DNA of 64,000 nucleotides from Lytechinus pictus (taxonomy: Eukaryota; Echinodermata; Echinoidea; Temnopleuroida; Toxopneustidae), in contig NC_087262.1 of assembly GCF_037042905.1 (NCBI RefSeq), positions 10,369,501 through 10,433,500 on the forward strand. The letters are read 5' to 3'. Numbering within the stretch: the first letter of the stretch is position 1; every line of letters starts with the position of its first letter. Of the stretch, positions 39,600-50,490 are shown one piece after another. The translations under genes were made by a program, and so were the position numbers. Under the pieces are notes generated by a model. That model was not told where the DNA came from and made no database searches. It saw nothing but the letters and a program-made list of their open reading frames with translations.

Positions 39600-40950
39600 G
39601 AAGAATAAATACGCATCAATAAATGAAAGGTTGCCGGTGGCGGAGGTGTGATTGACACACGCTGAATTAATGAGCCCATCACAGGAGGGGGAATGGCATG
39701 GGGTATTGCACGGACCAGTCATTTAATGCCCATTGTCAATAATTGATTTTCCTGTATTGTCTGCAAAAGTGGATGTGAGAGGCTTCCCTGCCTGCCAGCT
39801 ATCCCCTGTGAAGATTGCCCCAGATTTGCTGGCCTCCTCCTCCCCTGAACGCACCCAGGGGCCCTGTGTTTTCACACAGCCATGATCACCGATCACCGAT
39901 CAGGCAGTCTTTGGTGACAAAATCGGAAGTGTTCCCCTGAAACCACAGGCAAGCTGCACTCTCCAGCACAGGATAGGTGTACTATTATTGGAGCAAACGT
40001 GAGGCCAGCGGTGTGGCTGCCCTGTATATTGGTTGAGTGCATCTACCGTTTGTGTGTGTGGGCATGTGGCTGCAGTTGACAGTTATACATGTATGGCTTC
40101 CAGTTAATACTCAGCACACACAACCACACACTCTGAGAGAGAGAGAGGGATGTTTTCGCTGGCACATACAGACAGTCGGTAAATGCAAACGTGACCTTTG
40201 TTTCACACATCGGGTCAGAGTACACAAACGTATTAACTGCTAACTGTTATGGATGCCATGACGGGATGAATGCAAGTGTTACACGGCAACACCAGCTAAC
40301 TCGGAGGTATTGTACACATATGAGTGATTTTAAACACGTTCATCACTTTTGACAAAGCTGATGATAATGTGCTCGGTGCATATAGCTGCGGGCATATTTT
40401 TTTTTTATCCTCTCGGCGGTGGCAAGAGTGGGATGAGGCATATGTTGAATGTGTTTAGTGCGGTTCATAGCACACATGTTTGTGTAATGTTCCTTGCTCG
40501 TCATGTTACAAATTCCGCACAGTTCAATGTGTCATGTGTATAATGAGAGGAATGCTCAAATGGCATGTGTGTATTCTGTGTTGTACAGAGATAGCTTGGA
40601 CGTGCTGGGGCTAATTAGGAGTGTCTTTTATAGAGGCAAGCTGAGGCTGCGGGTATCTGCTCACTGTGAAAGGCCTGTATTGTAATGCAGTTGATTACAA
40701 TCAGAGATAAATCATTGCTGACCTTGTTAGCGTACTTTGTATCACATGTGACTATTCCCTCGCTTTATTACTCCTGCCCGAGAGTTTTTTTTGCTCAGCC
40801 AGCCAGCTGTCTACTTTGTGTACTTGGTCAATATTGTGCTCAACTGGGGAAATACTGTAAAATGTATCAAAATGAAGGGCCTGCATGACTTTTATTTTTT
40901 TTTATATTAATCAATTGAATTTAATTATTTGTTGCCTACTTGTAATTTTT
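39600..40950. other. Unique, balanced-composition island in the KAT6 5' intron
   Basis: Unlike its neighbours it has no foldback or SINE and is nearer 45-50% GC in parts (39780-40000). It contains a doubled ATCACCGATCACCGATCAGG and a GAGAGAGAGAGAG run at 40134. It may hold cis-regulatory DNA; nothing coding is seen. Confidence 0.35.
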
Positions 40951-41884
40951 GTCTCACCTGCATAGCAGAGTGATACTATAGGCGCCGCTTTTCCGACGGC
41001 GACGGCGGCGGCGGCGACGTCAACACCAAATCTTAACCTGAGGTTAAGTTTTTGAAATGACAGCATAACTTAGAAAGTATATGGACCTAGTTCATGAAAC
41101 TTGGCCATAAGGTTAATCAAGTATTACTGAACATCCTGCCTGAGTTTCATGTCACATGACCAAGGTCAAAGGTCATTTAGGGTCAATGAACTTAGACCAT
41201 GTTGGGGGAATCAACATCAAAATCTTAACCTAAGGTTAAGTTTTTGAAATGTCATCATAACTTAGAAAATATATGGACCTAGTTCATGAAACTTATACAT
41301 AAGGTTAATCAAGTATCACTGAACATCCTGCATGAGTTTCACATCACATGACCAAGGTCAAAGGTCATTTAGGGTCAATGAACTTTGGCCGAATTGGGGG
41401 TATCTGTTGAATTACCATCATAACTTTGAAAGTTTATGGATCTGATTCATGAAACTTGGACATAATAGTAATCAAGTATTACTGAACATCCTGTGCAAGT
41501 TTCAGGTCACATGATCAAGGTCAAAGGTCATTTAGGGTCAATGAACTTTGGCCAAATTGGGGTATTTGTTGAATTACAGCCATAAATTTGAAAGTGTGTT
41601 GGTCTAGTTCATAAAACTTGGACATAATAGTAATCAAGTATCACTGAACATCCTGTGCGAGTTTCAGGTCACATGATCAAGGTCAAAGGTCATGTAAGGT
41701 CAAAGAACTTTGGCCACGTTGGGGGTATTTGTTGAATTGCCATCATATCTCTATAAGTGTATTGGTCTAGTTCATAAAACGTGGAAATAAGAGTAACCAA
41801 GTATCACTGAACATCTTGTGCGAGTTATAGTAGTTTTCAAAATCAGCACTGCTGCTATATTGAATCGCGTGATGCAGGTGAGAC
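40951..41884. mobile_element. TIR element with internal ~160-185 bp tandem units carrying DR1 sites
   Basis: 13-bp perfect inverted termini: GTCTCACCTGCAT at 40951 and ATGCAGGTGAGAC ending 41884. After a GACGGCGACGGCGGCGGCGG stretch there are about five units, each with 'CATCATAACTTAGAAAGT..ATGGACCTAGTTCATGAAACTTGGACATAA', 'CAAGTATCACTGAACATCCTG', and 'CACATGACCAAGGTCAAAGGTCATTTAGGGTCAA'. Perfect AGGTCA-A-AGGTCA (DR1) occurs at 41163, 41355, 41518 and 41680. No transposase frame. Confidence 0.85.
41163..41692 (+). promoter_or_regulatory. Four perfect DR1 nuclear-receptor-type elements
   Basis: AGGTCAAAGGTCA at 41163-41175, 41355-41367, 41518-41530 and 41680-41692. The first three are followed by TTTAGGGTCA, a third half-site. 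DR1 is the consensus for HNF4, RXR and COUP-TF dimers. The sites are part of the repeat unit, so occupancy is an open question. Confidence 0.6.
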
Positions 41885-42006
41885 GGCCAGAGGCATTCCA
41901 CTTGTTGTAAAGAGAATTAAGGAATTTAATAAATCATGAGGAAAATTACTGTTAATTATATATGTAGGCCTACATGTACATGTAATCAGTGTTATTGAAA
42001 ATAAAT

Positions 42007-42195
42007 TTGAGCGTTATGGTCTGGTGGTTCTGACTTTCGCCTTCGAAACAGAGGGTCGTTGATTCAAATCCCAGCCACAACAAAGTTTCCTTTGATCAGC
42101 AAAATTGATGCACATATTGTTCTGCACTCGTTCCAGGTATAATGGTGAATGGGTGTCTGGCAGGATTTATTTCTTGAATCTCAGTATGCACCAAG
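42007..42195 (+). repeat. tRNA-derived SINE, diverged copy
   Basis: A box ATGGTCTGGTGGTT, B box TTGATTCAAATCCC, and the body with CAGCAAAATTGATGCAC, TCTGCACTCGTTCCAGG and GAATGGGTGTCTGG. It ends directly at the TTAA of the next element. Confidence 0.75.
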
Positions 42196-42200
42196 TGCCT

Positions 42201-42791
42201 TTAAAGGAGAATGAAACCCTTGAAACCAGCTGAATCCTTATCAAAGAGAAAAATCTAAGAAACATATTGTTGAAAGTTTGAGGAAGATTGAATGAATAAT
42301 AAGAAAGTTATGAGCATTCGAATATTGAGATCACTAGTGCCATGTAGATCCTCCCAACGGCAATGCGACCAAGATCTGTGATATCACACACGTACAACTC
42401 CCTCATTACTTTAGTACTTATTTCACTTATATTCTCACTTTTATAGAGTCTATCACAAGGTGAGGTGTTCTCTTTATGAGATGACAAGTACAGAGGTTTC
42501 ACAACATTATATCATTGATGAATCGTTTGTCATATGATTAGAATGAGCAAAAAGAGATGTTTTGGGGTATATTTTCAGTGTCCAAATGGGAGAGTTGTAC
42601 GTGTGTGACATCACAGATCTTGGTCGCATTGCCAATGGGAGGATCTCCATAGCATTAGTGATCTCGACATTCAAATGCTCATAACTCTTTTATTGCTAGT
42701 CCTATTTTACTCAAAGTTTTGTTGATCTTATTCTTTGATTTTTCTGCTTTCACAAAAGCTAACTTGCTCCAAGAGTTTCATTCTCCTTTAA
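42201..42791. mobile_element. Foldback MITE, TTAAAGGAGAATGAAAC family, copy 1
   Basis: TTAAAGGAGAATGAAACCC on the left, GTTTCATTCTCCTTTAA on the right. Arms of over 200 bp pair through AAGAAAGTTATGAGCATTCGAATATTGAGATCACTAG, GCAATGCGACCAAGATCTGTGATATCACACACGTACAACTC. Left and right tips differ just inside the terminus, so orientation can be told. Copies at 56029 (reversed) and 59819. Confidence 0.9.
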
Positions 42792-43398
42792 AGGTCAAGT
42801 CCACCTCAGAAAAATGTTGATTTGAATCAATAGAGAAAATTCGGACAAGCACAATGCTGGAAATTTCATCAAAATCGGATGTAAATTAAGAAAGTTATGA
42901 CATTTCAAAGTTTCGCTTATTTTTAACAAAATAGTTATATGAACGAGCCAGTTACATCCAAATGAGAGAGTCGATGATGTCACTCACTCACTATTTCTTT
43001 TGTTTTTTATTGTTTGAATTATACAATATTTCAATTTTTACGAATTTGATGATTAGGACCTCCTTGCCTGAATCACAAAATGTTAAAATAATGGAATTCC
43101 ACGTGTTCAGGGAGGAATGAAACTTCATTTCACATGACAATGACGAAAAAATCAAAATATTTCATATTTTATATTATAAAATACCAAAGAAATAGTGAGT
43201 GAGTGATGTCATCAGTTCCCTCATTTGCATACCGACTGAGATGTGCATATAACTGTTTTGTGAAATGAAGCGAAACTTTAAAATGTCATAACTTTCTTAT
43301 TTTACATCCGATTTTGATGAAATTTTCAGTGTTATGCTTGTTGAGTTTTTCTCTTTTTATTCAAATCAAGTTTTTGTTGGGGTGGACTTGTCCTTTAA
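42788..43398. mobile_element. Foldback MITE, AGGTCAAGTCCACC family, copy 2
   Basis: TTAAAGGTCAAGTCCACC begins in the TTAA that ends the previous element, and GGGGTGGACTTGTCCTTTAA ends it. It matches 10785-11406 along its length. No ORF. Confidence 0.9.
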
Positions 43399-44954
43399 TA
43401 ATAAACTGCTGGACCTGAACCCTGGGTATTTTTGTATATGTAGTGATAGGCAACTAGATAATTTATGCCACATTTAAACTTGCTCAAAGGGTTTACATTT
43501 GTTCTTGTGCATTATTAAGAGAAGAAAATATCACAGTTTCTGCTATGTGTTTAATTGATAATGGATTGTAAAAAGTACACTATACAAGGGGGGGGGGATA
43601 CAGTTACATTTATGTATACATGTACATGTCTGAAACCCTCCTTGTGGACATACATGTACATGTATATATTGTAGGCCTGCTTTGACAAAGAATTCAGTGA
43701 AACCCTGCATGTGTATCCATTGCTCTGTCAAACTTCAGACGTTCAGTCAGTATTGTGTCTTTGTATTCCTCTCCACCGAACAGATGAGTTTTGTTCCTCT
43801 GTACGTCCTGTCTGCTCAGCTGTGAATCCTCCCTGGTATTTCGGTTCTTTTGTGTGTCCCCCCATCAAGGCATCAGCAGCAGCAGCAGCCCTCCTCTGCT
43901 TCCTTCTCTAAACATTGCACTCTTTTGTCTTGGTTAAACATGGCTGGGTTGCTACACCCCTGGCTCTATTGAAAGATTTTCTGCTTCCATTGTCCTCCAA
44001 GGGTTACATAAATACATAATGCAGACAGGGAGAAAGGAGAAGAAAGAAGTCTCAGTGACTTGGTTTTTGTTGGGAAGTTTGTACCCTGTAAAAGTAGGAG
44101 AGAGTGGGAGAAAAGAGTGTTAACTGTCACACTCTCTTAGGGGGCTTTCATACCTTCCAGAATAGGAAAACTACTGTTATATATTTTGCTACGGTCACAA
44201 ATACCTACATGTACATGTATACGATCATTATGAACAATCCCATACCATTTATTGCTACGTATGAAAATCATTGGTGCGGTGATCGTAAGGTATTTATGAC
44301 TAGCATTACCCAAAATACCATGTTTTATTATGTTTTTTTTTTTTTTGGGGGGGGTGTTCGCAAAAAATAAGAGTGACTAAAAGTCATTCTTTAATAATGC
44401 CAACATGTACATGCTATTTACATTAACATGTAAGTGCGCATGTGCGTGAGTGTAATCTGACTAGTGTGGTGATGTACATGTACCACATACATGTTGATGT
44501 AATAAACAATACTACTGCTTCTTTTTTGAAACACCCCCTATACACACTTTCACACTTCCTTAAACTTGTAAGATACATATACACGTAATACATGTAGGTC
44601 TACAGTTTTAGCATGCATGTATTGTTAAGACAGCACTGTTATGTTTTTATTATACTTTTTGCTGTATATATAGTGTAGCCTTAATGTATCTTTGGATAGC
44701 ATGGAAAGGAATTTATTGTAATTTGCTCTATCAATCTCATTCTCTATCAAATTTCCCTGTCAAAGTTATTTACAAGTATTTTGATGCCACTTACCCTTAT
44801 TCTTTGCCTATTTACATTATGAGGCCTATCTATTAGATGATAAATTACAAGTACACTAAAGTTGTATTATCAAAACAAGGCCTACATGTATGATCTATAT
44901 CCTTCGATCCAGGAGTGGGGGGGGGGGGTGTTCCTTGTCTGTGCAAACCAGACA
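43399..44954. other. Putative KAT6 intron segment, nothing recognised
   Basis: Contains several TACATGTACATGTA palindromes (43618, 43652, 44207, 44475) and G runs (43589, 44346). No gene seen. Confidence 0.5.
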
Positions 44955-45106
44955 GGGGACCGTTTCATAAAACTTGCTATAATAACAAACTTGCAATAAC
45001 AGTTTTAAGCTACTGAAATCGTTCAATTTGATTGGCTGATAGTGAAGTTGTATAATATAGAAATTTTGCATTTGTTAGTATAACAAGTCTTTATGAAACG
45101 GGACCC
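44955..45106. mobile_element. Short foldback MITE, GACCGTTTCATAAA family, 152 bp
   Basis: GGGGACCGTTTCATAAAACTTGC on the left faces the inverse of GGGTCCCGTTTCATAAAGACTTG on the right. The loop contains CAATTTGATTGGC. Confidence 0.75.
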
Positions 45107-47424
45107 AGAACATTATTGCCTGCTTGGGGTGGTGAGAAAGCACCCCGTGGTCTCTCCCCGTTTCCCACCTGGAAGCTTTGTCAATAGGTGCTCTTTGGGC
45201 ATTGTCATGTTATTCATGGGGCTAATAGGCAGGTCAGGTGTTGACCTCTATCCTTTGTCCCCTTCACATCCCCTTCGCTGAGCAGCTCACCCAGCAATAA
45301 CAATGATCATCTGGCAGAGGGGTCGCATCAAGTTCCACCCAAATCACTGGGAAATCTGTTCTTCTGAAATGGAGGGGGGGGGGGGGTGGGGTATGCTGCA
45401 CAATTAGGGATTAGGTACCCTTTATAATTATCTTGCTGTTTGAAACACCCACATGTACACATGACATTGGGCATGTAGTAGATTGTTATTTGGCAATAGG
45501 AGATGATACAAAGAATACATAACAATACATAATAGAAATTAACCACTCTGGCAGAAGTAGAATATACATATTGCACGTGCTGTATTAAAAATCTATAGGC
45601 CTACTGTAAGATTCGAATAAAAAAAAATCAACAGATAAAAAAATAAATTGAATGGTCACTACACTTTTGTAAAGTTGGAATGTGAGAGGTCCCACTATAA
45701 TTGACATTAGACAGGCTTTAATGAATGGTATACTATAAATTATTTGATTATTTCTTCAAATAACCTCTATATTGTTCAAGCCTATTACTAGTTTGAAGCA
45801 ATACACATATATAAAAATTATGTTTAATTTGAATTAAATTATGAATGCGAACAAGCGAGGAGAAGGAATTTCAGGGAAATGAGTTCTTTAATAACAAAAC
45901 GTTTTTCTTTTAACTACCGCAAATCTTGACAAAGCAAAAGTAAAGACTTCTTATTCCTTCCTGTCATGAATTGAGGACTATTAATCCAAGCTAAGTGAGG
46001 CATGCTTCCATGAGTGCTTTCATGATGACCTTTTTTTCTTTTTCCTTTTTCTACAATGTATCCTGCCTCTTTGTTCAGATTTTATCATTATTTATGCTCA
46101 CATTCTTTGATCCTTTTCAAGCTGAAAACTAACTTGAAGGAAGAAAGGTCACTTGATAAATTGGTCGCCACTCTTTGTTGCTTTCATACTTCTTTCTTTC
46201 AAAGAAAATTGGCAACATATTTTTGAATGTGATGCAATTTCTGAAGTTGCGTTAATTTCTGGGAAAGTTGCCAAACCGATGATCCCCTTTGTCTGTGAGG
46301 GCAAATGAAAGTGAGTCAGACTCGGCGTTCACATTAGTATCCGAGGATAGAAAGTCATGAAGATCGTTTCTTTTTACTGTCCGTTCACACCTGTCTATAA
46401 AGTGTCTAATAGGCACAGACTTCGAGCCTCGGACAAAATATTTATGTTTATTTGTTTCTGTTTATGTTAACTCCCGTAGGAACTCGGCAGGACAGCTTTT
46501 TGCTGGTAAGCACCAAGCTGGTATATAACCAATTACCTAGCAAACATTTTATGTCTTACTCAAGGTTAATCAGTCATAGTGGCTTACATTATAGACGACA
46601 GACATGCAAATTAGATGTAAAATGTCACGTTGCGCTACAGTATAACAAGGCTTTGAATGGCGCATCTTAATTTTACCCACACATTTGCACAATTTGTGAA
46701 AATATAGGCCTACACGTACAATTTAGGTGTGGGTTAACAATTTAATGTTCCAGGCTTTACAAATTTATACATATGTATGAAATGTTTTAATATCCAAAGG
46801 TTGCTCTCCAGTCAAAATTTCATCCCCAAACTCTTTAATAATAGATAGGGGAAAAAGGTTCTCTGTGACTGTTCAGATTAGAGAATATGAGGGGAATTCC
46901 CCCTGCTTGGAGACCAATGTGAATGCAGCAATGGAGAGCGTGAATTTCCAGAGGATATGACAAAAATGAAAGAGTCATTGACACTCATTTCTGATCAAAC
47001 ACGGATGGCAGAGGAAGTAATTCACACTAGTTCAGCTCCACGACTGATTGCCGATGCACTATTAAAATAGGATTATTTGCCTCACTGGAAATGTGTGTTT
47101 GGTGGTTATTTGATTTTCCAGTGCGATTCATGCCATGTTAAACAGTGATTATCTGGGTTGATTCGGAATGCCTTTGCAGATTGACCTGCTTTTAGACGTG
47201 TTTAGACAGAGACAGTGTTAAATTTTCTTCAATTTATTGTAACTTGCAGAAATTATGTGAAGTACATGTATATTATGAACATTTTTACAAGTCTACATCA
47301 ATTGATGTACATGTAGTACCATTTGTACATGAATATAATTTTATGCTGTTTATGCTTTTCAGATTTTTGACCGATGTTACCTTTTTTATCAAGTAATAGA
47401 TTCTTTTATTTCTTGTTTTTGCAG
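45107..47424. other. Unique DNA upstream of the KAT6 coding exon
   Basis: No dispersed repeat recognised. 46280-47060 has mixed composition without simple repeats. The last 35 bp before 47424 are the polypyrimidine tract and AG acceptor of the KAT6 exon. No coding sequence supported. Confidence 0.45.
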
Positions 47425-48111
47425 ACGTGGAATTACAAGCCTATCTTAAGGATTATATAAAGTGGAATATTATCATGGACGGCAGCTCTGGGTAACAACG
47501 ACGAAGTACAATGTTGTGTCATTATGATGAAAGACAGTGATTCTTGCCTGGCGAACCCAAACTACACTCAGTGGATCCTCGAGGCCATTCGCAAGATTCG
47601 GAAGCAGAAGCAGCGGCCAAATGAGGAGCGCATCTGCCACGCGGTCCGGCACGGCCGGGGCCTGGACCAGACGGACATCAAGGAGCAGTTAGAACTCTGC
47701 GTCCGCGATGGCAATGTTCTGAAGGTCATGAATAAAGGGGTCGCGTCCTACCGCGACCCTGAGTTCTCTCCCGGCACTCGGGGCGGGGGCCGCCGTGCCA
47801 GCAGAGGCACGAGCACCGCCAAAATCCTTGGAAACCTCACGCTCAGCACGGATTACCTTCGTCTCATTTTATGCACCATTAAACAGTTGGCCGAAGGCGG
47901 CTCAACGCTCAAGAGCGTGGAGAAGTATATCCGTCAATCTTATAATGTGGACACAAGGATGGAAAATGACTTGAGCAGCAAGCTGCGGCTTGCTGCTAAG
48001 AAGGGAATTGCACAAGCAAAATTGACTAAAGATGGTAAATTATTCAGATTACCAGACCAAAACGATAAACTAAACAAACTTCAGGGAGACAATACAAAAA
48101 ACAATGTCCGG
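47425..48111 (+). CDS. KAT6: KAT6 (MOZ/MORF) histone acetyltransferase, first coding exon only; start at 47524
   Basis: KAT6 proteins are MYST-family acetyltransferases that act in the nucleus with BRPF, ING5 and MEAF6 on histone H3. The exon starts after TTTTTGCAG at 47424, holds 99 bp of 5' UTR, and codes from ATG 47524 to a phase-0 donor GTAAGT at 48112 (196 residues). Residues ~9-79 (LANPNYTQWILEAI, RPNEERICHAV, NKGVASYRDP) match the N-terminal winged helix of KAT6A/B, which binds unmethylated CpG DNA in mammals. After a Gly/Arg/Ser linker (84-98), residues ~105-177 match the H15 linker-histone-like domain. The PHD fingers and MYST domain are not in the window. Two adjacent ATGs (47524, 47527) could start translation; the first is chosen. 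The open frame to 48207 runs past the donor into intron. The exon is clearly more GC- and CpG-rich than its surroundings. Invertebrates usually have one KAT6, so an A or B label is not meaningful. Confidence 0.93.
47475..47540 (+). promoter_or_regulatory. Two upstream ORFs in the KAT6 5' UTR
   Basis: ATG at 47475 (context ATCATGG) opens a six-codon frame, MDGSSG, that stops at 47493-47495. A second ATG at 47511 opens a nine-codon frame that stops at 47538-47540 and overlaps the main start at 47524 in another frame. Both lie in the exon that carries the main start, so any mRNA spliced to 47425 will contain them. Such uORFs usually lower translation of the main frame; the effect here is inferred. 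Confidence 0.6.
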
Positions 48112-48936
48112 GTAAGTAATGGCAACTTTCATTTCATTTTCAATATACAGTTATTAAATTCACATGTGGTGAAAATGCTCCAAGTTTTGCAAACCTTTCC
48201 ACAGTAAAAATGTCAGTAATGTGTACATGTATTGATTTCAGTGGTCATGAAAAGATTTGACTTGGACAGATACACCTGCACCTTCAAATATTTTCAGCAT
48301 TGGAATAAAGCTATTCGATATCAATATGTTTTACAAGTGTATATTTAACCTCATATTAAGGCTTTTGAATCTTGTGCAAAGGATAAATGTCAGGTATCGG
48401 ATGTTGCATTAGCCTTGAGACTTCCTCGTGTTGGCAATCCAGTGTCCTACATGTACATGTACTACTTGTACTGTAAAAATGTCTTCGAGATTCAGGATGG
48501 AATTTTTTACACACTGACGGGTCTACATTACCCGAGTCATGCTACACATTTATCACTGCTACATATGTGTAACATGAAGAGGCAAAGATGATAATGATAC
48601 TGTTCAGGTTTGTAATTATTCAGATCTTGCCAAAATATTTTTCATTCCAAAATGCATTCATGTACTTTTTTTGTTTTCTTATCTTTAATATTATTTTCCC
48701 CCTTATGCAGAAAGTAGGCCTACATGTACATGTATATTTAGCCTTTACATGATTAACATAAAGGAAAACCAGGAAATGTTTGTGGTTGAAATATATACCA
48801 GATATACATGTAGTACCACTGAACTCACAGCGGAATGTTGGTCCATAATGGAAATGTACATGTAGCCCAACATGTTTACTGTGCAAAGAAAGACCTTGGG
48901 ATACATGTACATACTGTACACACACATGAAGTCACT
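48112..48936. other. Start of the KAT6 intron after the first coding exon
   Basis: Begins with GTAAGT. Contains TACATGTACATGTA palindromes at about 48451, 48722 and 48901. No further KAT6 exon seen. Confidence 0.6.
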
Positions 48937-49410
48937 AGGTGGTTTCAGACCGCCTCGAAGTTCGTCAGTTCCAGGTATTTCTGATCGGGAAATTTACCCG
49001 ATCAGAAAATACCAGATAATATTGGCAATGTGAAAGCAAATTACGCGTAATCTCCCCGAAAGTAAATACCCACTAAATAGTTGGTACTTGTCAAAATTAC
49101 GAGAACTTTCGCGGGGATTTTTCCAAGGTCGCAGGTATTTTGGCAGTGTGAAAGCAATTTACGGGAACTTTTAGCCCAGCGTGTAGTTGGGCGCGGGCGC
49201 CGTGGGTGGCTGCTGAGCTAGTGATTTTGAATCTCACGCCTTGCCTGCTTATCAGACCATACTGCGCATGCTCGTAACTTCAGGAACTTATTCCGAAGGG
49301 TATGTTTCGGGGCGGTGTGAATGCAGGAATAATTAATGGATATTTTTAAGCCTAAAAAGTTATCGTAATTTAACGGGGATTCTTATGACCGAGGCGATTT
49401 GAAACCACCT
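48937..49410. mobile_element. Foldback MITE with AGGTGGTTTCAGACCGCCTC ends, copy 2 (reversed)
   Basis: It carries the element of 38543-39025 in inverted orientation: here GAACTTCAGG and GGGGCGGTGTGAATGCAGG precede TTTAACGGGGATTC. Ends AGGTGGTTTCAGACC and GATTTGAAACCACCT. About 474 bp. Confidence 0.9.
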
Positions 49411-50064
49411 ACATGTATTGTACATGTAGGCTATACATTTTGATTTCTTATGAGAAGTTCCAGCAATAGAGAACGTTTGCATACTCTTTTAATAGTCACT
49501 GATAAACTCTCGGGTTTCAGCAGTCAGCACATCTGGATTTGCTACATGATAACAGTCCTATAGTTTACGTACCAAAACATTTTACATGTCCCTCTAGAAC
49601 TCAATTTTATCAACAGCAAATGTTTGTAAACAGAATCAATATGTTCCAAACTTTTCATCTTTATAATAGGGATATACATTACATGTATCATCTCCCTTGT
49701 TTCATGCATGATTTATCCCACCTGGAAGAAAAGGAAGGTTTTAAATCGAATCCGAAACAAAGTCATCAACTCCACAACATTGAAAGCTGCTATAATCTGC
49801 TTTGTCATTCTTTATTAGGTGTTCTCACACCTGCCTGATTAAGAAAAATACATGTACAGTACCTGGGCCCCAATTTAAAAAGACTTCAATTTATAGGGTA
49901 ACTTTGTCATTATTGTATACTACAATGGAAAACTTGATTGCGATACCAGTAGGTTCCATATTATGGCAATGTTACCATATATCTGTACATGTACAGTATG
50001 TAGTTGTTTATAAAATGGATACAGTGTTCTATCAAAAATTCTGTCCTGATCAGAAGATACCTGG

Positions 50065-50351
50065 GCCCCGTCTTTACAAAGAGCTACGATTGATCCAATC
50101 AACCACAACTATGGAAAGCCAGCAACATCAACATAAAAAATGCATGTTTGTGCAGATGATTTTCTAGATATATATGATAAAGTCTTTTATACATTTTATT
50201 GTTTTCTTGAAAATTCAGGGTGCTTTTCTTTGCTTATTTATACAAAGGACATTGTGCAAATTTCCGGAGAAAAAATTATGACATTGTTGGATTTCCATGT
50301 AGTGTAGGTTGATCAGATCAATCGTAACTCTTTGTATTAAGGATGGGGCCC
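50065..50351. mobile_element. Foldback MITE, GGGCCCCGTCTTTACAAAGAG family, complete copy
   Basis: The left end GGGCCCCGTCTTTACAAAGAGCTACGATTGATC pairs with GATCAGATCAATCGTAACTCTTTGTATTAAGGATGGGGCCC. A shared interior links it to 7951-8440. Confidence 0.8.
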
Positions 50352-50490
50352 TGGGGAGCAATTCATGAAAGAACTTTTATCTGACAAGTCCCATTTCATC
50401 AGACAGTTACCATAGTAACAGTGCTTCTCAGCCACTCACAATCAAGGAAACTTGTTGGACAAAAATGTGGATGAAAGGCTCCCCAGGTAT
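50349..50490. mobile_element. Short foldback abutting the previous element
   Basis: CCTGGGGAGCAATTCATGAAAG..TCTGACAAG on the left pairs with CTTGTTGGACAAAAATGTGGATGAAAGGCTCCCCAGG on the right. The core contains GTTACCATAGTAAC, an exact palindrome. Confidence 0.7.

Noticed and set aside
48112..48207. Extension of the KAT6 frame to 227 codons
   Set aside because: A clear GTAAGT donor lies at 48112 and the added residues do not resemble KAT6.
49539..50167. Two overlapping frames of 99 and 121 codons downstream of the KAT6 exon as missing KAT6 exons
   Set aside because: They lack the Cys/His pattern of PHD or MYST zinc fingers and overlap foldback repeats.
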